Source of the DNA: Stentor coeruleus
Taxonomy: Eukaryota; Ciliophora; Heterotrichea; Heterotrichida; Stentoridae
NCBI GenBank assembly: GCA_001970955.1
Contig: MPUH01000323.1
Coordinates: 1-64,000, forward strand
Length of the DNA: 64,000 bases
Direction of reading: 5' to 3'
Both the position numbers and the translations under genes were made by a program. Shown piece after piece: positions 54,908-64,000 of this stretch. The notes beneath the pieces are model-generated. The model saw only the letters and a program-made list of their open reading frames with translations. It did not search any database and was not told the origin of the DNA. How positions within the stretch are numbered: the stretch's first letter is position 1; every line of letters begins with the position of its first letter.

Positions 54908-56095
54908 TTAGTAAAATGTGACTCTTTTTGCGAAGATCCTTTTTGGTAGAATGTCTTTTTTCTTTTTTGAACTTGGTCTTGTTGTTGCGGATGATAAAGT
55001 TGTTTTTGTAAAATGTTTCATTGATCCACGGATTTCAAGGAATGGAGAGTTTATTGTATTAAGCATGCCTGCTCTTTGTAAGAAATTATCGGCTGAGATA
55101 GTTAGTTTATTAGTTTTTTCTTCTTTTCGTTTGATAGACTTGCATTTGCTTTCCATTTGGATTATGAAGTCTTGCTGCTCGCTGATTATGCTTCCAGGCC
55201 GGCATATACGAGCCCAGGCTGTGTATTCTTCAGCTGTTATATCAAATTTTTTCATAACATACAAAGAAGCTAATGTTGGGCTTTTCCCCATCCCCGCTTT
55301 GCAGTGTATCGCAACACCAAAGTCACTGTTTTCAACAATATCAAGAAATGCATGTATAACATTATTAGGTGGAATTGCGCCTTTAAATGAAAAATCGTAA
55401 AATTTCATTCGATTGCGAATAAACCGTTCAGGATCATATGGATATCCATCAAGCCTTATAACAGTCCTAATTCCAATTCTAGAAAATATTGCCGCATAAT
55501 CTTCAGGTGTATAGTTTCTTACTCCAGTGAAATCCCTCGGCTCCGAGAATGGGCTGCTAAAAACAGCGATTTTATTAGGGACAATCCAACTAATATCCCC
55601 TTTTTCTAAAGAACAAGTATCTCTATATTTATCTACATTGAACTCATCATATTTAATCCACCCAATTTTAGTAACTTTATATAGAACTTGTATACAATGA
55701 AGTATTGAACATTTGTAAGTGCTTAAACCTGGGGTAATATCTCTATATGATAAAAATAAAACAGGCAAATTTTGAAAGTTTTCCCATGCTTGTTGTGGGG
55801 TTTGTTTTAAGACTAATACTAAAAATGCACACATTAGATAAGCACCATTGGACTTTTCAGCTGATTTTACTGAGCAATAATGAACAGTTGGGCCTTCAGA
55901 TAACATTTTCTCTAAGGTTTTACAGAAATGGATTGTTGAACAAAGATCGATTGGCCCTATTTCTGATTGAAAAGGAATGTACGCATAGTCCTGTATAGAT
56001 ATTACTATGTCTGAGTTTAATACACGACCTCCTGGGGGGAATTTTGCACTCATCCAGGTTAGTTTGTGAGGAATTATTGATAAAGAGATCTCCAT
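54908..56095 (-). CDS. CDC14-type dual-specificity phosphatase, probably inactive
   Basis: A 395-residue protein with the full two-domain CDC14 layout. CDC14s reverse Cdk phosphorylation in mitotic exit and act at centrosomes and cilia. The N-terminal (core A) domain occupies about 5-150 and the catalytic domain about 165-325. ARICRPGSIISEQQDFI after the P-loop is diagnostic of CDC14. The signature loop reads HCKAGMGKS: Cys265 is present, but the Arg of the CX5R motif is Lys271. In the WPD-equivalent loop (YDFSFKGAIPP) the general acid Asp is apparently Lys238. Loss of both suggests a pseudophosphatase that may still bind substrates. The C-terminal 70 residues are basic and disordered. Confidence 0.9.
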   Translation of the reverse strand: MEISLSIIPHKLTWMSAKFPPGGRVLNSDIVISIQDYAYIPFQSEIGPIDLCSTIHFCKTLEKMLSEGPTVHYCSVKSAEKSNGAYLMCAFLVLVLKQTPQQAWENFQNLPVLFLSYRDITPGLSTYKCSILHCIQVLYKVTKIGWIKYDEFNVDKYRDTCSLEKGDISWIVPNKIAVFSSPFSEPRDFTGVRNYTPEDYAAIFSRIGIRTVIRLDGYPYDPERFIRNRMKFYDFSFKGAIPPNNVIHAFLDIVENSDFGVAIHCKAGMGKSPTLASLYVMKKFDITAEEYTAWARICRPGSIISEQQDFIIQMESKCKSIKRKEEKTNKLTISADNFLQRAGMLNTINSPFLEIRGSMKHFTKTTLSSATTRPSSKKKKDILPKRIFAKRVTFY

Positions 56096-56499
56096 GATTT
56101 GAAAATTATGTAAATGGATTTGTTAAAATACGATAGAGGGTTTTGAAGATTAGAAGAAATTCTAAAAGTAAAATAAATCATAACCCCTATCTTTTCATAA
56201 AACTATAATAAATCAATTTCAAAAGTCTTAACTAATATTGAATTTTCCCTTAAGCTTATCATAGCATTCCTACTTCTGACCTTTAAATTCCCTTAAATCA
56301 TAACCCCTATCTTTTCATAAAACTATAATAAATCAATTTCAAAAGTCTTAACTAATATTGAATTTTCCCTTAAGCTTATCATAACATTCCTACTTCTGAC
56401 CTTTAAATTCCCTAATCTTCAAATCCATCAAAAATTATTCTATTAAAATATCCTACCAACATAATATCAATCTCCCGATAGCAAATTCTATTATAAAAT
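56096..56499. promoter_or_regulatory. Divergent promoter region with a 2 x 120 tandem duplication
   Basis: The 404 bases between the CDC14-type gene and CWC22 are mostly two copies of a 120-base unit (see next entry), followed by C-rich DNA just before CWC22. Confidence 0.5.
56174..56413. repeat. Tandem duplication, 2 x 120 bases
   Basis: Copies at 56174-56293 and 56294-56413 differ at one base seen (atcatagc / atcataac). No N lies between them. The single difference argues for a real, young duplication or merged alleles. Confidence 0.85.
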
Positions 56500-58440
56500 A
56501 TGGAAAGACCTAAAGAAGGTGTCTATATCCCTCCATTTCGACTTGCTAGAATGAGACAAGAAATTGAAGATAAGAGTTCAGAAGAGTATCAAAAACTCAT
56601 GTGGGAACTTTTAAGAAAATCTCTTAATGGGATTATCAATAAAGCCAATGTTAGTAATTTACCTAATGTTATAGTTGAGCTTTTCAATGAAAACCTTCTT
56701 CGAGGACGAGGTCTTTTAGGTAAAGCTTTACTTAAAGGTCAGCTTGCAGCTCCTAATTATACTCATGTATATGCCGCTTTAGTTGCTGTGATTAATTCTA
56801 AACTCCCAGAAGTTGGCAAATTGATTGTTTATAGGGTTATATCACAGTTTCAGAAAGCATATAGGAGAAATGATAAACTTATGTGCATTGGTTCTTTGAA
56901 ATTCATAGCGCATTTGTTTAATCAGCAGGTTGTTCATGAATTATTACCTTTACAAGTTGCCGCTTTATTATTGGAAAATGCTACGGAGGACTCGGTAGAA
57001 ATTGCTTGTGATTTTGTTATTGAATGTGGCCAGCTACTAAATGAAATGACACCTCTTGGTATGAATGCTATTTTTGAAAGGTTTAGAGGTCTTCTACAAG
57101 AAGGTGCAATATCTAAAAGAGTCCAATACACAATCGAAAACCTCATGGCAATAAGAAAAGCCAAGTTCAAAGACAATCCTGGAGTTATGCAACAACTTGA
57201 CTTAGTTGAAGACGCAGATAAAATAACTCATGAAATTGCTTTAGATGATCAAATAGACACTCAAGATCATAACAACTTCTTCAAATTCGATCCAAACTTC
57301 ATTCAAAATGAAAAAGAATGGGAAGAAATCAAAAGAGAAATCCTTGGAGATAACGAAGAAGAAGACCCTGAAGAAAGTGTTGAAGAGCAAGAAGAAACAC
57401 AGCAAATCAAAGATATGACCGATGCTGACTCAATAAATTTACGAAAAGTTATCTATTTAAACGTTATGTCAAGTGTAGACTTTGAAGAATGCGCTAACAA
57501 AATGCTTAAACTTAACATTCGTCCAGGTCAAGAATTAGAAGTCGCTAATATGCTTATAGAATGTTGTACACATGAAAGAACATATTTAAGATTTTATGGG
57601 CTTTTGGCTCAACGATTCTGCATATTAAACCCAGCTTATCAAGAACATTTTCAAGTGAGTTTCCAAAAATACTTCTTATCAATAGATTGTATGGAAACAA
57701 ACAAACTTAGAAATGCCGCCAAGTTTTTTGCCCATTTACTTTTTACAGACGCAATATCTTGGGTTGTGTTTCAAATCATCCATTTGACTGAAGAAACCAC
57801 AACATCTTCAAGTCGTATTTTTATAAAAATACTAATGCAAGAAATTGCTGAGAATATTTCTATAGAAAATATGATTTTGAGGTTTAATGATAAAGAACTC
57901 ACTGGGTGTTTTGATGGGATATTTTTAAAAGATGTGCCTAAAAATGTTAGGTTTTGTATTAACTTTTTCACATCAATTGGCCTTGGTAGATTAACTGATG
58001 ATTTGAGAGATTATTTGGAAAAAATGCCTGTTCCAGAACAGGAAGTTAATGAGCCAATGGAAGAGTCTAAGGGTAGTAGTGGGTCAAGTTCAGGAAGTAG
58101 TTCAGATAGTGAATCGAGTAGTGATTCTAAAAGTGTGTCAAGTGGAAAAAGTTCAAGTGATAGTGGAAGTGAAAGTGAAAGTTATAGTAGAAGTGATAGT
58201 AGAAGTGAAAGAAGTAGAAATAGTGGAAGTAGAAATAGAGATGGAGTTAAAAAAAAAAGAAGTGAAAGTGGAAGTAGAAGAAGTGGAAGCAAAAATAGAG
58301 ACAGGGATAGAAAAAAAATAAGTGGAAGCGAAAGTAGAAATAGAAGAAATAAAGGTTTTGTTAGAAGAAGTAGAAGTAGGAGTTGGAGTAAAAGTGCAAG
58401 TTCGAGCAGAAGCAGAAGCAGAAGAAGACGTTATAATTAA
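56500..58440 (+). CDS. CWC22: Pre-mRNA-splicing factor CWC22
   Basis: A 646-residue spliceosome protein that escorts eIF4A3 to the spliceosome for exon-junction complex assembly. The start (EGVYIPPFRLARM) is typical of the family. The MIF4G domain occupies about 35-220 (RKSLNGIINKANVSNLPNVI, RGRGLLGKALLKGQ). An acidic linker (about 285-305) is followed by the MA3 domain at about 310-430 (LRKVIYLNVMSSVDFEECA). The protein then ends in a long Ser/Arg/Lys tail from about 545. Intron recognition of only 15 bases makes the splicing machinery here of special interest, but no abnormal feature is visible in this protein. Single exon; start at a TTATAAAATATGG context. Confidence 0.95.
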   Translation: MERPKEGVYIPPFRLARMRQEIEDKSSEEYQKLMWELLRKSLNGIINKANVSNLPNVIVELFNENLLRGRGLLGKALLKGQLAAPNYTHVYAALVAVINSKLPEVGKLIVYRVISQFQKAYRRNDKLMCIGSLKFIAHLFNQQVVHELLPLQVAALLLENATEDSVEIACDFVIECGQLLNEMTPLGMNAIFERFRGLLQEGAISKRVQYTIENLMAIRKAKFKDNPGVMQQLDLVEDADKITHEIALDDQIDTQDHNNFFKFDPNFIQNEKEWEEIKREILGDNEEEDPEESVEEQEETQQIKDMTDADSINLRKVIYLNVMSSVDFEECANKMLKLNIRPGQELEVANMLIECCTHERTYLRFYGLLAQRFCILNPAYQEHFQVSFQKYFLSIDCMETNKLRNAAKFFAHLLFTDAISWVVFQIIHLTEETTTSSSRIFIKILMQEIAENISIENMILRFNDKELTGCFDGIFLKDVPKNVRFCINFFTSIGLGRLTDDLRDYLEKMPVPEQEVNEPMEESKGSSGSSSGSSSDSESSSDSKSVSSGKSSSDSGSESESYSRSDSRSERSRNSGSRNRDGVKKKRSESGSRRSGSKNRDRDRKKISGSESRNRRNKGFVRRSRSRSWSKSASSSRSRSRRRRYN

Positions 58441-59451
58441 AAATAAGGACTTAAATTCTGTTAAGAATGGTTTTATGATTTTTGGGTTGATAGTATTTTG
58501 ATAAACTTTTAAGATTAGGCAAGATTTAAAACTCATGCAGCTTATGTTTAACATTAGAGTGAAATGTAAGAAAATTGAACTATAAGAAAAGATTATGATA
58601 GTTTATATTTATGATACATCAATGGAAGATAATGTAAATAGATGTAATGACTAGGTTTATTCTTAAGACTTTTGAATTCTATATATCAAATGTAGAAGGG
58701 ATAATAGAAATTGATCTTGAAGAATATAATGAAATAATTGGAATTAAGGGATATGAATTAAAATCTGCAAATCCGAAAAAGAAAATATAATTGTGACCAT
58801 CGTATTGAATGAGTGTGGATTTTGGGAAGTGTAGAATTTACAGAAGAGCGAATTTTGTTTTTAAAAATTGCACGCAATTTCATGAATTATTATTTTCATA
58901 AATGATGGAAATGGATATGAATAAGTAAAAACTGAATTTATTAAAAATTATTTGTAGAAATAAACAGTTAAAACTACTTTTACAAAAATATCCTATCTAG
59001 CTAAAACAAGATTATCTGGAACATTATTTTTCGGAAAAATCAATTCTGAGAGAAATATAAGAAAAATGTAGAGTATATTAATATCTGCTAAACTTGAAGT
59101 TTTTTTAAGAAAGAAAAGGAGTATGATAAAGTAATTTATGTGTGTCTAATAAATTAATAGCTCAGCTTCATATAAGTGTGAATCAATAAGAATTAAATTT
59201 CGATTAAAATCAAATCATCTTTAGCATTACAATAATATCATCACAAAAACGAACTATTTTCAATTAAATATTTCACAATATAAAAGTTACGAAAAAAATC
59301 CTAATCCTCTAAAAATATAAAATACACTTGAGTAATTATACAAACTTTTTATAATCCTATAATTTCATTATATCATAAAAAACCTCTAAATTAAACCATA
59401 ATGTTATCTGTTGAAAAAATCTTTAATCGTCTGCAAACTAAATATATAATC
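58441..59451. other. Intergenic region
   Basis: 1.0 kb; G-rich after CWC22 and more C-rich towards the HAD gene. No supported gene. Confidence 0.4.
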
Positions 59452-60435
59452 ATGGGAGGAAATCCATCATCTGAGAAATCTGAAGAACTCAAAAGCAAAT
59501 CATCAAATATTCCCCAAGATTCTGAAAAATCAGGATTACCTCAAGCCCCTTCCCGAGATGTTCGTGGTCATCTATTAAACAAAATGGGTTTTTCTGGAGC
59601 AGGTCCAGGCCAAGTAACAGTTAGAGACTTCCGTGTGCCAAAGTGGATGGAAAAACCTTCACCCAAAATTGAAGAAGAAGATACAGTTTCCCCTGATGAA
59701 GTCCTTGAGCGAATATCATCAAATGACAAATATAATCTATCTTATGTCCAAGTTAAAACAAGTGATGATTTAAGAAGACAATTTCTACAAAGGATCTCAA
59801 AAGAAGGACTTTGGCTACCACCAAGCCAGCGACCTCCAACATCTCAATCTATAATAATTTTTGATTGGGATGATACGCTTTTATGTACATCTTTTTTAAA
59901 CTCAAGAGAAGATGCTATGAATATTACCTCACAAATAATTAAAGGACAGTTGAAATCCTTAGAAGAAGCTGTTATAAGACTGCTAAACAAAGCCCTTTCA
60001 CTTGGAAATACGTTTATTATAACTAATGCTATGAAAGGATGGGTTGAATATTCATCTAATATGTGGATACCAGGAATTGCCCAGGTTTTACAAAGGATTA
60101 CTGTAGTATCAGCTAGAGCAGAATATGAAGCTAAATATCCTGATAATTATCATCAATGGAAAGTTGAAGCATTTATGGAGATGACTAAAACTTTTGACAC
60201 GGGGACGATTACTAATTTAATTTGCCTTGGGGATTCTATGATTGAAATTGATGCAGCTCATACACTTGCTAAGTAAAATATATACAGATGCTATGCTAAT
60301 GCTTGTATCAAGACAATCAAGTTTAGAGATGGTCCAAACCCTGAAGAACTTTTGAAACAATTGGAATTGGTGCATGATAAATTTGAGAATATTTGTAATA
60401 GTGGGAAAAATTTAACAATTAGGCTTGAAAGGTAG
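59452..60435 (+). CDS. HAD-fold protein with N-terminal acylation motif and one 15-base intron
   Basis: A protein of 322 residues after removing the intron at 60273-60287. The HAD core begins at IIIFDWDDTLL (nucleophile Asp138 and Asp140, the DxDxT motif). ITNAMKGWVE fits motif II, and LICLGDSMIEIDAA fits motif IV with its acidic residues. The C terminus continues KTIKFRDGPNPEELLKQ after the intron. This arrangement recurs in protist proteins of unknown substrate. The first residues MGGNPSS fit an N-myristoylation signal, so I prefer this start to the in-frame ATG at 59401. The catalytic acids are present; phosphatase activity is likely but the substrate is unknown. Confidence 0.85.
60273..60287 (+). 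other. 15-base intron of the HAD gene
   Basis: gtaaaatatatacag: GTA start, A at positions 10 and 12, CAG end. Removing it joins DAAHTLA to KCYANACIKT in frame; retention gives a TAA. Confidence 0.93.
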
Positions 60436-61000
60436 GATTTAGATAGGAAATCGTCTCCGAGATAAGGATTTAATAGTTAGGATAAGGTCAATATTTTTAA
60501 ATAGTAAATTAAATAAGAGAGTTGAAGAGCTTTTGAAGTAGTATTTTTTGATTAAGGAAATTATTTAGATGCTTTTGGAGAATAGGCTAGGTGTTTAAAT
60601 TTTTTAAAGAAAATGAACAGGATGCTTATTACAATTGATATAATCAATTTTATATAGTAATTTATGAAAATTACCACACTTGGGTAAGATTTATATTACA
60701 TAGTATTAAACATCAATCAAATCCAAAAAACCTCTATTCATAATTTTAAAAACTAACTAATAAAAATAGTCATCTACAAAAATTTTCATACAAAACCCCA
60801 AGTCTAATCCAATATCATATAGTTTTTGCAAGAAATCACAAATATCAATCTATCTTTTTAAAACTTTTTCAAATATAATATAAATTAGATAAATAATATC
60901 CTTTATGCTTAAAAAAATTTTAGGCGAATGTAAAGATATAATTGTTCATCATAAATAACATTTGAAACTATATTTTGTTAAGACCTAATATCTGACTTAT
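60436..61000. other. Convergent intergenic region
   Basis: 565 bases between the HAD gene and the convergent SNARE gene. G-rich at first, then AT-rich. No gene. Confidence 0.4.
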
Positions 61001-61294
61001 TTACAAAAACAAAAGAACTATTAAAATTACTAAAAGAGCTATGATTGTGCACATTAGATTCGAATTAGAATATCCTTCTAAGAGTTTTCCTAGTCTATAA
61101 GACATTCTATCAACAAGTTCATCACTTTCATCTGCAAAAGACTCAATTTTCCCCAAAAGTCTATTATGAACATCTAATTCATCATCAATTTCAATACATT
61201 GCCCTTTAATTGTTTCACTACTAATCGCAAGTTCTTCTAAAATCACATTGTGTTCAGATTTGGTTTTTTCAATAAGCTCAAAGTCTTCTTTCAT
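61001..61294 (-). CDS. Bet1-like Qc-SNARE
   Basis: A 97-residue tail-anchored SNARE. One SNARE motif at about 18-72 has the Bet1-type phrase QCIEIDDELDVHNRLLGKIE; Bet1 has EIGHEV and TQNKLLAEMD at the same places. A single C-terminal membrane helix closes the protein (LMCTIIALLVILIVLLFL). Bet1 proteins act in ER-Golgi fusion. Other short Qc-SNAREs (Sft1, Syp7-like) are possible. With the syntaxin at 51208 and the Rab21-like gene, it is the third membrane-traffic gene in the window. Confidence 0.82.
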   Translation of the reverse strand: MKEDFELIEKTKSEHNVILEELAISSETIKGQCIEIDDELDVHNRLLGKIESFADESDELVDRMSYRLGKLLEGYSNSNLMCTIIALLVILIVLLFL

Positions 61295-61360
61295 TAATTA
61301 TTTGTAATCTAATTTAAGCATAATATCTAAACTAAAAACGGATTCTTAAAATTCAAGAAA

Positions 61361-62020
61361 TTATTTTTGATGATAAACCAAAGCCTTTATACTTTTATCT
61401 AAGGTTTTTAATATACATCCAGAAAACCCTTTAATGATATTTTCTTCGATAAAACCATTATTTGTATATGAATTTAAAATCCAATATATACCTTTTCGGT
61501 ATAGAAATTCATAATCGCCTTGATAATTTTGAACAAGAATACCTACTAGATTGTAATTTCTGAATGAATTATTAAGAGTATTAAAATTTTCGCTATCTGA
61601 TTGATTTATTGCTTGTATAAAAATAGTATATTTTATATTAGTGTGTGGAGGGTTACTTGAAACTATTACTCCCAGCAAAGATAATGATTTTATGAAGTTC
61701 AAAGGATGATAAAAATGATTTTTGACCTCGAGGAATTTATGCGAGCTAGGGATAAGATATTGAGTTTTCTGAGACTTAGCTTTTAAAAAATTGTTTATGT
61801 CTAGTAACTGCTCTGATACATTATAATTTAAACAAGTTTTGAAGTAATTAATAATTTGAAAAGTAACTACAACACAAGAAGCATCTTTACAAGTTAAATA
61901 TTCACTGTCCATTTTTCTATTATAGACTTCCATAATCTCTACAACACAAGAAGCATCTTTACAAGTTAAATATTCACTGTCCATTTTTCTATTATAGACT
62001 TCCATAATCTTTTTTGACAT
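61361..62020 (-). CDS. Hypothetical protein with an exact in-frame internal duplication
   Basis: A 219-residue protein, unrecognised. The N terminus contains the same 24 residues twice (IMEVYNRKMDSEYLTCKDAS and the next four), encoded by two identical 72-base copies at about 61867-62010. The rest is a mixed alpha/beta-looking sequence rich in Asn, Ile and Phe with no membrane segment. It is only 66 bases from the Bet1-like gene on the same strand, and its start is 38 bases from the divergent gene at 62059. Confidence 0.65.
   Translation of the reverse strand: MSKKIMEVYNRKMDSEYLTCKDASCVVEIMEVYNRKMDSEYLTCKDASCVVVTFQIINYFKTCLNYNVSEQLLDINNFLKAKSQKTQYLIPSSHKFLEVKNHFYHPLNFIKSLSLLGVIVSSNPPHTNIKYTIFIQAINQSDSENFNTLNNSFRNYNLVGILVQNYQGDYEFLYRKGIYWILNSYTNNGFIEENIIKGFSGCILKTLDKSIKALVYHQK
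61867..62010. repeat. Exact tandem duplication, 2 x 72 bases
   Basis: Two identical 72-base units abut without an N, in frame in the coding sequence above. Either very recent or an unmarked assembly overlap. Confidence 0.85.
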
Positions 62021-62058
62021 GCTAAAAAAAGTTTATTAATTAAACGTTTGTTTGTTAT
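62021..62058. promoter_or_regulatory. 38-base divergent intergenic spacer
   Basis: Two genes point away from each other with only 38 AT-rich bases between their ATGs. Any core promoter elements must be inside this spacer or in the coding sequences. Confidence 0.55.
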
Positions 62059-62802
62059 ATGGACACAAGCTCAGAGAAGTTTAGAACTGCTGAAAAGCCA
62101 AGCACACCAATCAAAGAAAAAATACAGAATGGGAAGAGAATGTGGGAAACAAAGCTTAAAACGAGAAATCTAGAAAATCAGCTCAAACATATTGAAAACA
62201 GAATCAAACACTTGCAAAAGGAACAAGAAAAATGTATCAAAGCGAATAAGTTTATTGAAAAAAGGAATAATGATATCAGTGCAATTAGAGGAAAGCATGA
62301 ACAATTTAAACAAGAAAAAATTGAATGGAAGCTTGCAATGGATCAAGAAGCTGATCACAAACGTTATTCTTTTAAGAAAAGTAGAAAACAGCAAGCAGAA
62401 AATATTCAAGATGCTAGAAAAAAAGTTGAAAGTAGAAATCGAGTTAACTCACTTTGTGTGAAAGCACAAAGTAAAGCAAATGATGCTTTTATTAAAAAAT
62501 TAAAGGAAAACAATGAAAGGATGCTTCATTTGCAAGCTATTTCAGTGATGGAAGCTGAAAAATCGTATAAGCATAGACGGAGCCAAAGTTCACAAAAATT
62601 TTTATCTGAAAGGGAATCACAGTACTCAGAGAAATACTATAAGGAACTTGAGAAACAGGATTTGATTATGAAAAAAATTGAAGAACTTGCTAAAGTTGAG
62701 GAGAATATTAGCCAAAAATTTTCATCACAGGACCAAAAACATTTATATTCTACATGTTTATTGTTTTCAGATAAAAGCTGCTTCCTTAGAAAAATATGCT
62801 GA
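62059..62802 (+). CDS. Coiled-coil protein; C terminus uncertain
   Basis: A 247-residue Lys/Glu-rich protein (MDTSSEKFRTAEKPSTPIKE) with coiled coil from about 30 to 225. No family is recognised. The last 20 residues (STCLLFSDKSCFL) look unlike the rest. A possible intron, gtttattgttttcag (15 bases, from 62759), lacks the A at position 10 shared by the other introns and does not change the frame or the TGA stop. Another frame just after it reads KAASLEKYADVPS and ends at a TAG, and might be the genuine end. Confidence 0.65.
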   Translation: MDTSSEKFRTAEKPSTPIKEKIQNGKRMWETKLKTRNLENQLKHIENRIKHLQKEQEKCIKANKFIEKRNNDISAIRGKHEQFKQEKIEWKLAMDQEADHKRYSFKKSRKQQAENIQDARKKVESRNRVNSLCVKAQSKANDAFIKKLKENNERMLHLQAISVMEAEKSYKHRRSQSSQKFLSERESQYSEKYYKELEKQDLIMKKIEELAKVEENISQKFSSQDQKHLYSTCLLFSDKSCFLRKIC

Positions 62803-63610
62803 TGTTCCATCGATTATTTAGGTTTAGTATTAAATATATTAAGCAAAAATAAGCTCATATATAAGATATGATAGATCAGCCACAAATTCACAAATTGTAT
62901 TTAGTAATTTTTTAAATCATCTAGCTTTCTATAAATTGCAATTTCAGCCATAGTTATTAAAAAACTATTGTTGTTATAAAAATTGTTAATATCAAGCAAG
63001 CAATCCAAGTCTTCATTCGTTTTATAATTTAAGTGATCAAGAACCCATAGAAAATAATTTTCAAATGTAGAATATTACAAAAAAAATCTCTATTTGTAAA
63101 GAGCATATTGAAGACCTAATAATGAAAAAAAGATACCTCCTTCTTTCAACCTTTGCTTTCATTACAATCATATTTCCTCAAGTGATAAAAAAATTTATCT
63201 GCATCAACATCTAAAATTATTATCAACAAGGATTAACTTTTTCATCATGAAATTTAAACGTAATCTTAGACTCTGAAAAGGTTAAATAACTAATGATTAG
63301 GAAAATATTCAAATGTATACTGAGTAGGTACTATAATCATCTTCAATCTCAAAGATAATATAATATCAGGGACTCGGGGAATAGCTGTTGAAGAAAAAAG
63401 CTGGCTAAAATTTAAGCAACTTTCAACTTTCGACTGGTCTGCTTTAAAAAAGTTCATTCTCAAAAAACTTAATGGGGTAAAATCGATAAAAGCTAAAAGA
63501 AAGTAGAAAAAAAACAATAAAAATAATTAAGAAAGTAAATTCCTGAATATATAGTTAACAAAAATTAAAACAGTTCTAATTTTACTTAAATCATATAAAA
63601 TCTATTAAAT
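62803..63610. other. Intergenic region
   Basis: 808 bases; no supported gene. A 75-codon minus-strand frame at 63290-63517 has no supporting evidence. Confidence 0.4.
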
Positions 63611-64000
63611 CTAACTGATCGACATTCTTTTTTTCATTATAAGTCTTTTAACTCGTTCAATTTTCAAAAGTCTAGTCAATTCTTTTATATTTCTATCCAA
63701 TATTTCTTCTTCTCGAGGAGATATTGACTTTCTCATACTACTTGTCATAGAACCATATCTTTTTTCCCCATTTCTTAATGATGAAAGGTCATTAAAAATT
63801 CCTTGTTGACCTTTATTACTAGATTCAATTGTTACTCTGTTCATGTAAGACGATCTATCATGTTTGCCTCTAACTTCAGTTGGAATATTTGAGTCTGCAT
63901 ATGCTAAGTTTTTCTTTGTTACTTTTGAAGAACTTGTTTTTTGTGTATCATTTAGAGATTTTACGGGGCTTGCAGATATTGTTGAAGATTTTCTTGAGGA
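63611..64000 (-). CDS. Partial hypothetical protein, 5' end outside the window
   Basis: The minus-strand frame is open from the window edge at 64000 to a stop at 63613-63611, giving 130 residues of a longer protein. It is Ser/Thr/Lys-rich (SSRKSSTISASPVKSLND) with a basic helical end (EILDRNIKELTRLLKIERVK). An internal ATG at 63844 is not needed as a start because the frame continues past it. No domain is recognised. Confidence 0.6.
   Translation of the reverse strand, partial: SSRKSSTISASPVKSLNDTQKTSSSKVTKKNLAYADSNIPTEVRGKHDRSSYMNRVTIESSNKGQQGIFNDLSSLRNGEKRYGSMTSSMRKSISPREEEILDRNIKELTRLLKIERVKRLIMKKRMSIS

Noticed and set aside
62759-62773. Possible 15-base intron gtttattgttttcag
   Set aside because: It lacks the GTA start and the A at positions 10 and 12 found in all five firm introns, and its removal neither opens the frame nor changes the stop.

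Overview
The window is AT-rich nuclear DNA from a ciliate and most likely comes from the macronuclear genome of a heterotrich close to Stentor. Five interruptions of good reading frames are each exactly 15 bases long, begin GTA, end AG and carry A at positions 10 and 12 (20161-20175, 20414-20428, 41722-41736, 45915-45929, 60273-60287). Removing each one restores a continuous protein. Fifteen-base introns are characteristic of heterotrichs. Long genes contain no in-frame TAA, TAG or TGA and use TGG for Trp, which points to the standard code of Stentor rather than the reassigned codes of Blepharisma or most other ciliates. The species name is inference.

About 42 genes lie on both strands, mostly without introns. 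Region by region: 0-8.6 kb holds an acidic-tailed H2A-like histone, an LRR/EF-hand protein and coiled-coil or repeat proteins of cytoskeletal type. 8.6-16.6 kb holds a Rab21-like GTPase, a decayed stretch with a kinase pseudogene, and an A20/AN1 protein. 16.6-25.5 kb holds a Yak1/DYRK kinase, a long tandem-repeat protein and a bacterial-type D,D-carboxypeptidase. 25.5-36.9 kb holds TFIIA large subunit, an RNPS1-like RRM protein, a persulfide-dioxygenase-like enzyme, a RING ligase, RuvB-like 1 and a two-EF-hand protein. 37-46.5 kb holds coiled-coil and ankyrin proteins, an NRF6-type acyltransferase and PACRG. 46.8-52.4 kb holds a PKA-type kinase, a PP2C phosphatase and a syntaxin. 54.5-64 kb holds a granulin-like peptide, a CDC14 homologue lacking key catalytic residues, the splicing factor CWC22, a HAD-fold protein, a Bet1-like SNARE and several unknown proteins.

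There is no operon or gene-cluster logic. The mix fits a compact protist chromosome: signalling (PKA, PP2C, DYRK), membrane traffic (Rab21, syntaxin, Bet1-like), cilia and cytoskeleton (PACRG and coiled-coil proteins), and gene expression (H2A-like, TFIIA, RVB1, CWC22, RRM). Intergenic DNA shows a strong strand asymmetry: C-rich just upstream and G-rich just downstream of genes on the coding strand. This helps decide which small frames are real.

Nine single-N gaps are each flanked by the same sequence on both sides. These are almost certainly uncollapsed contig overlaps and they distort several genes. No tRNA, rRNA, CRISPR array, virus-like element or transposon was recognised.
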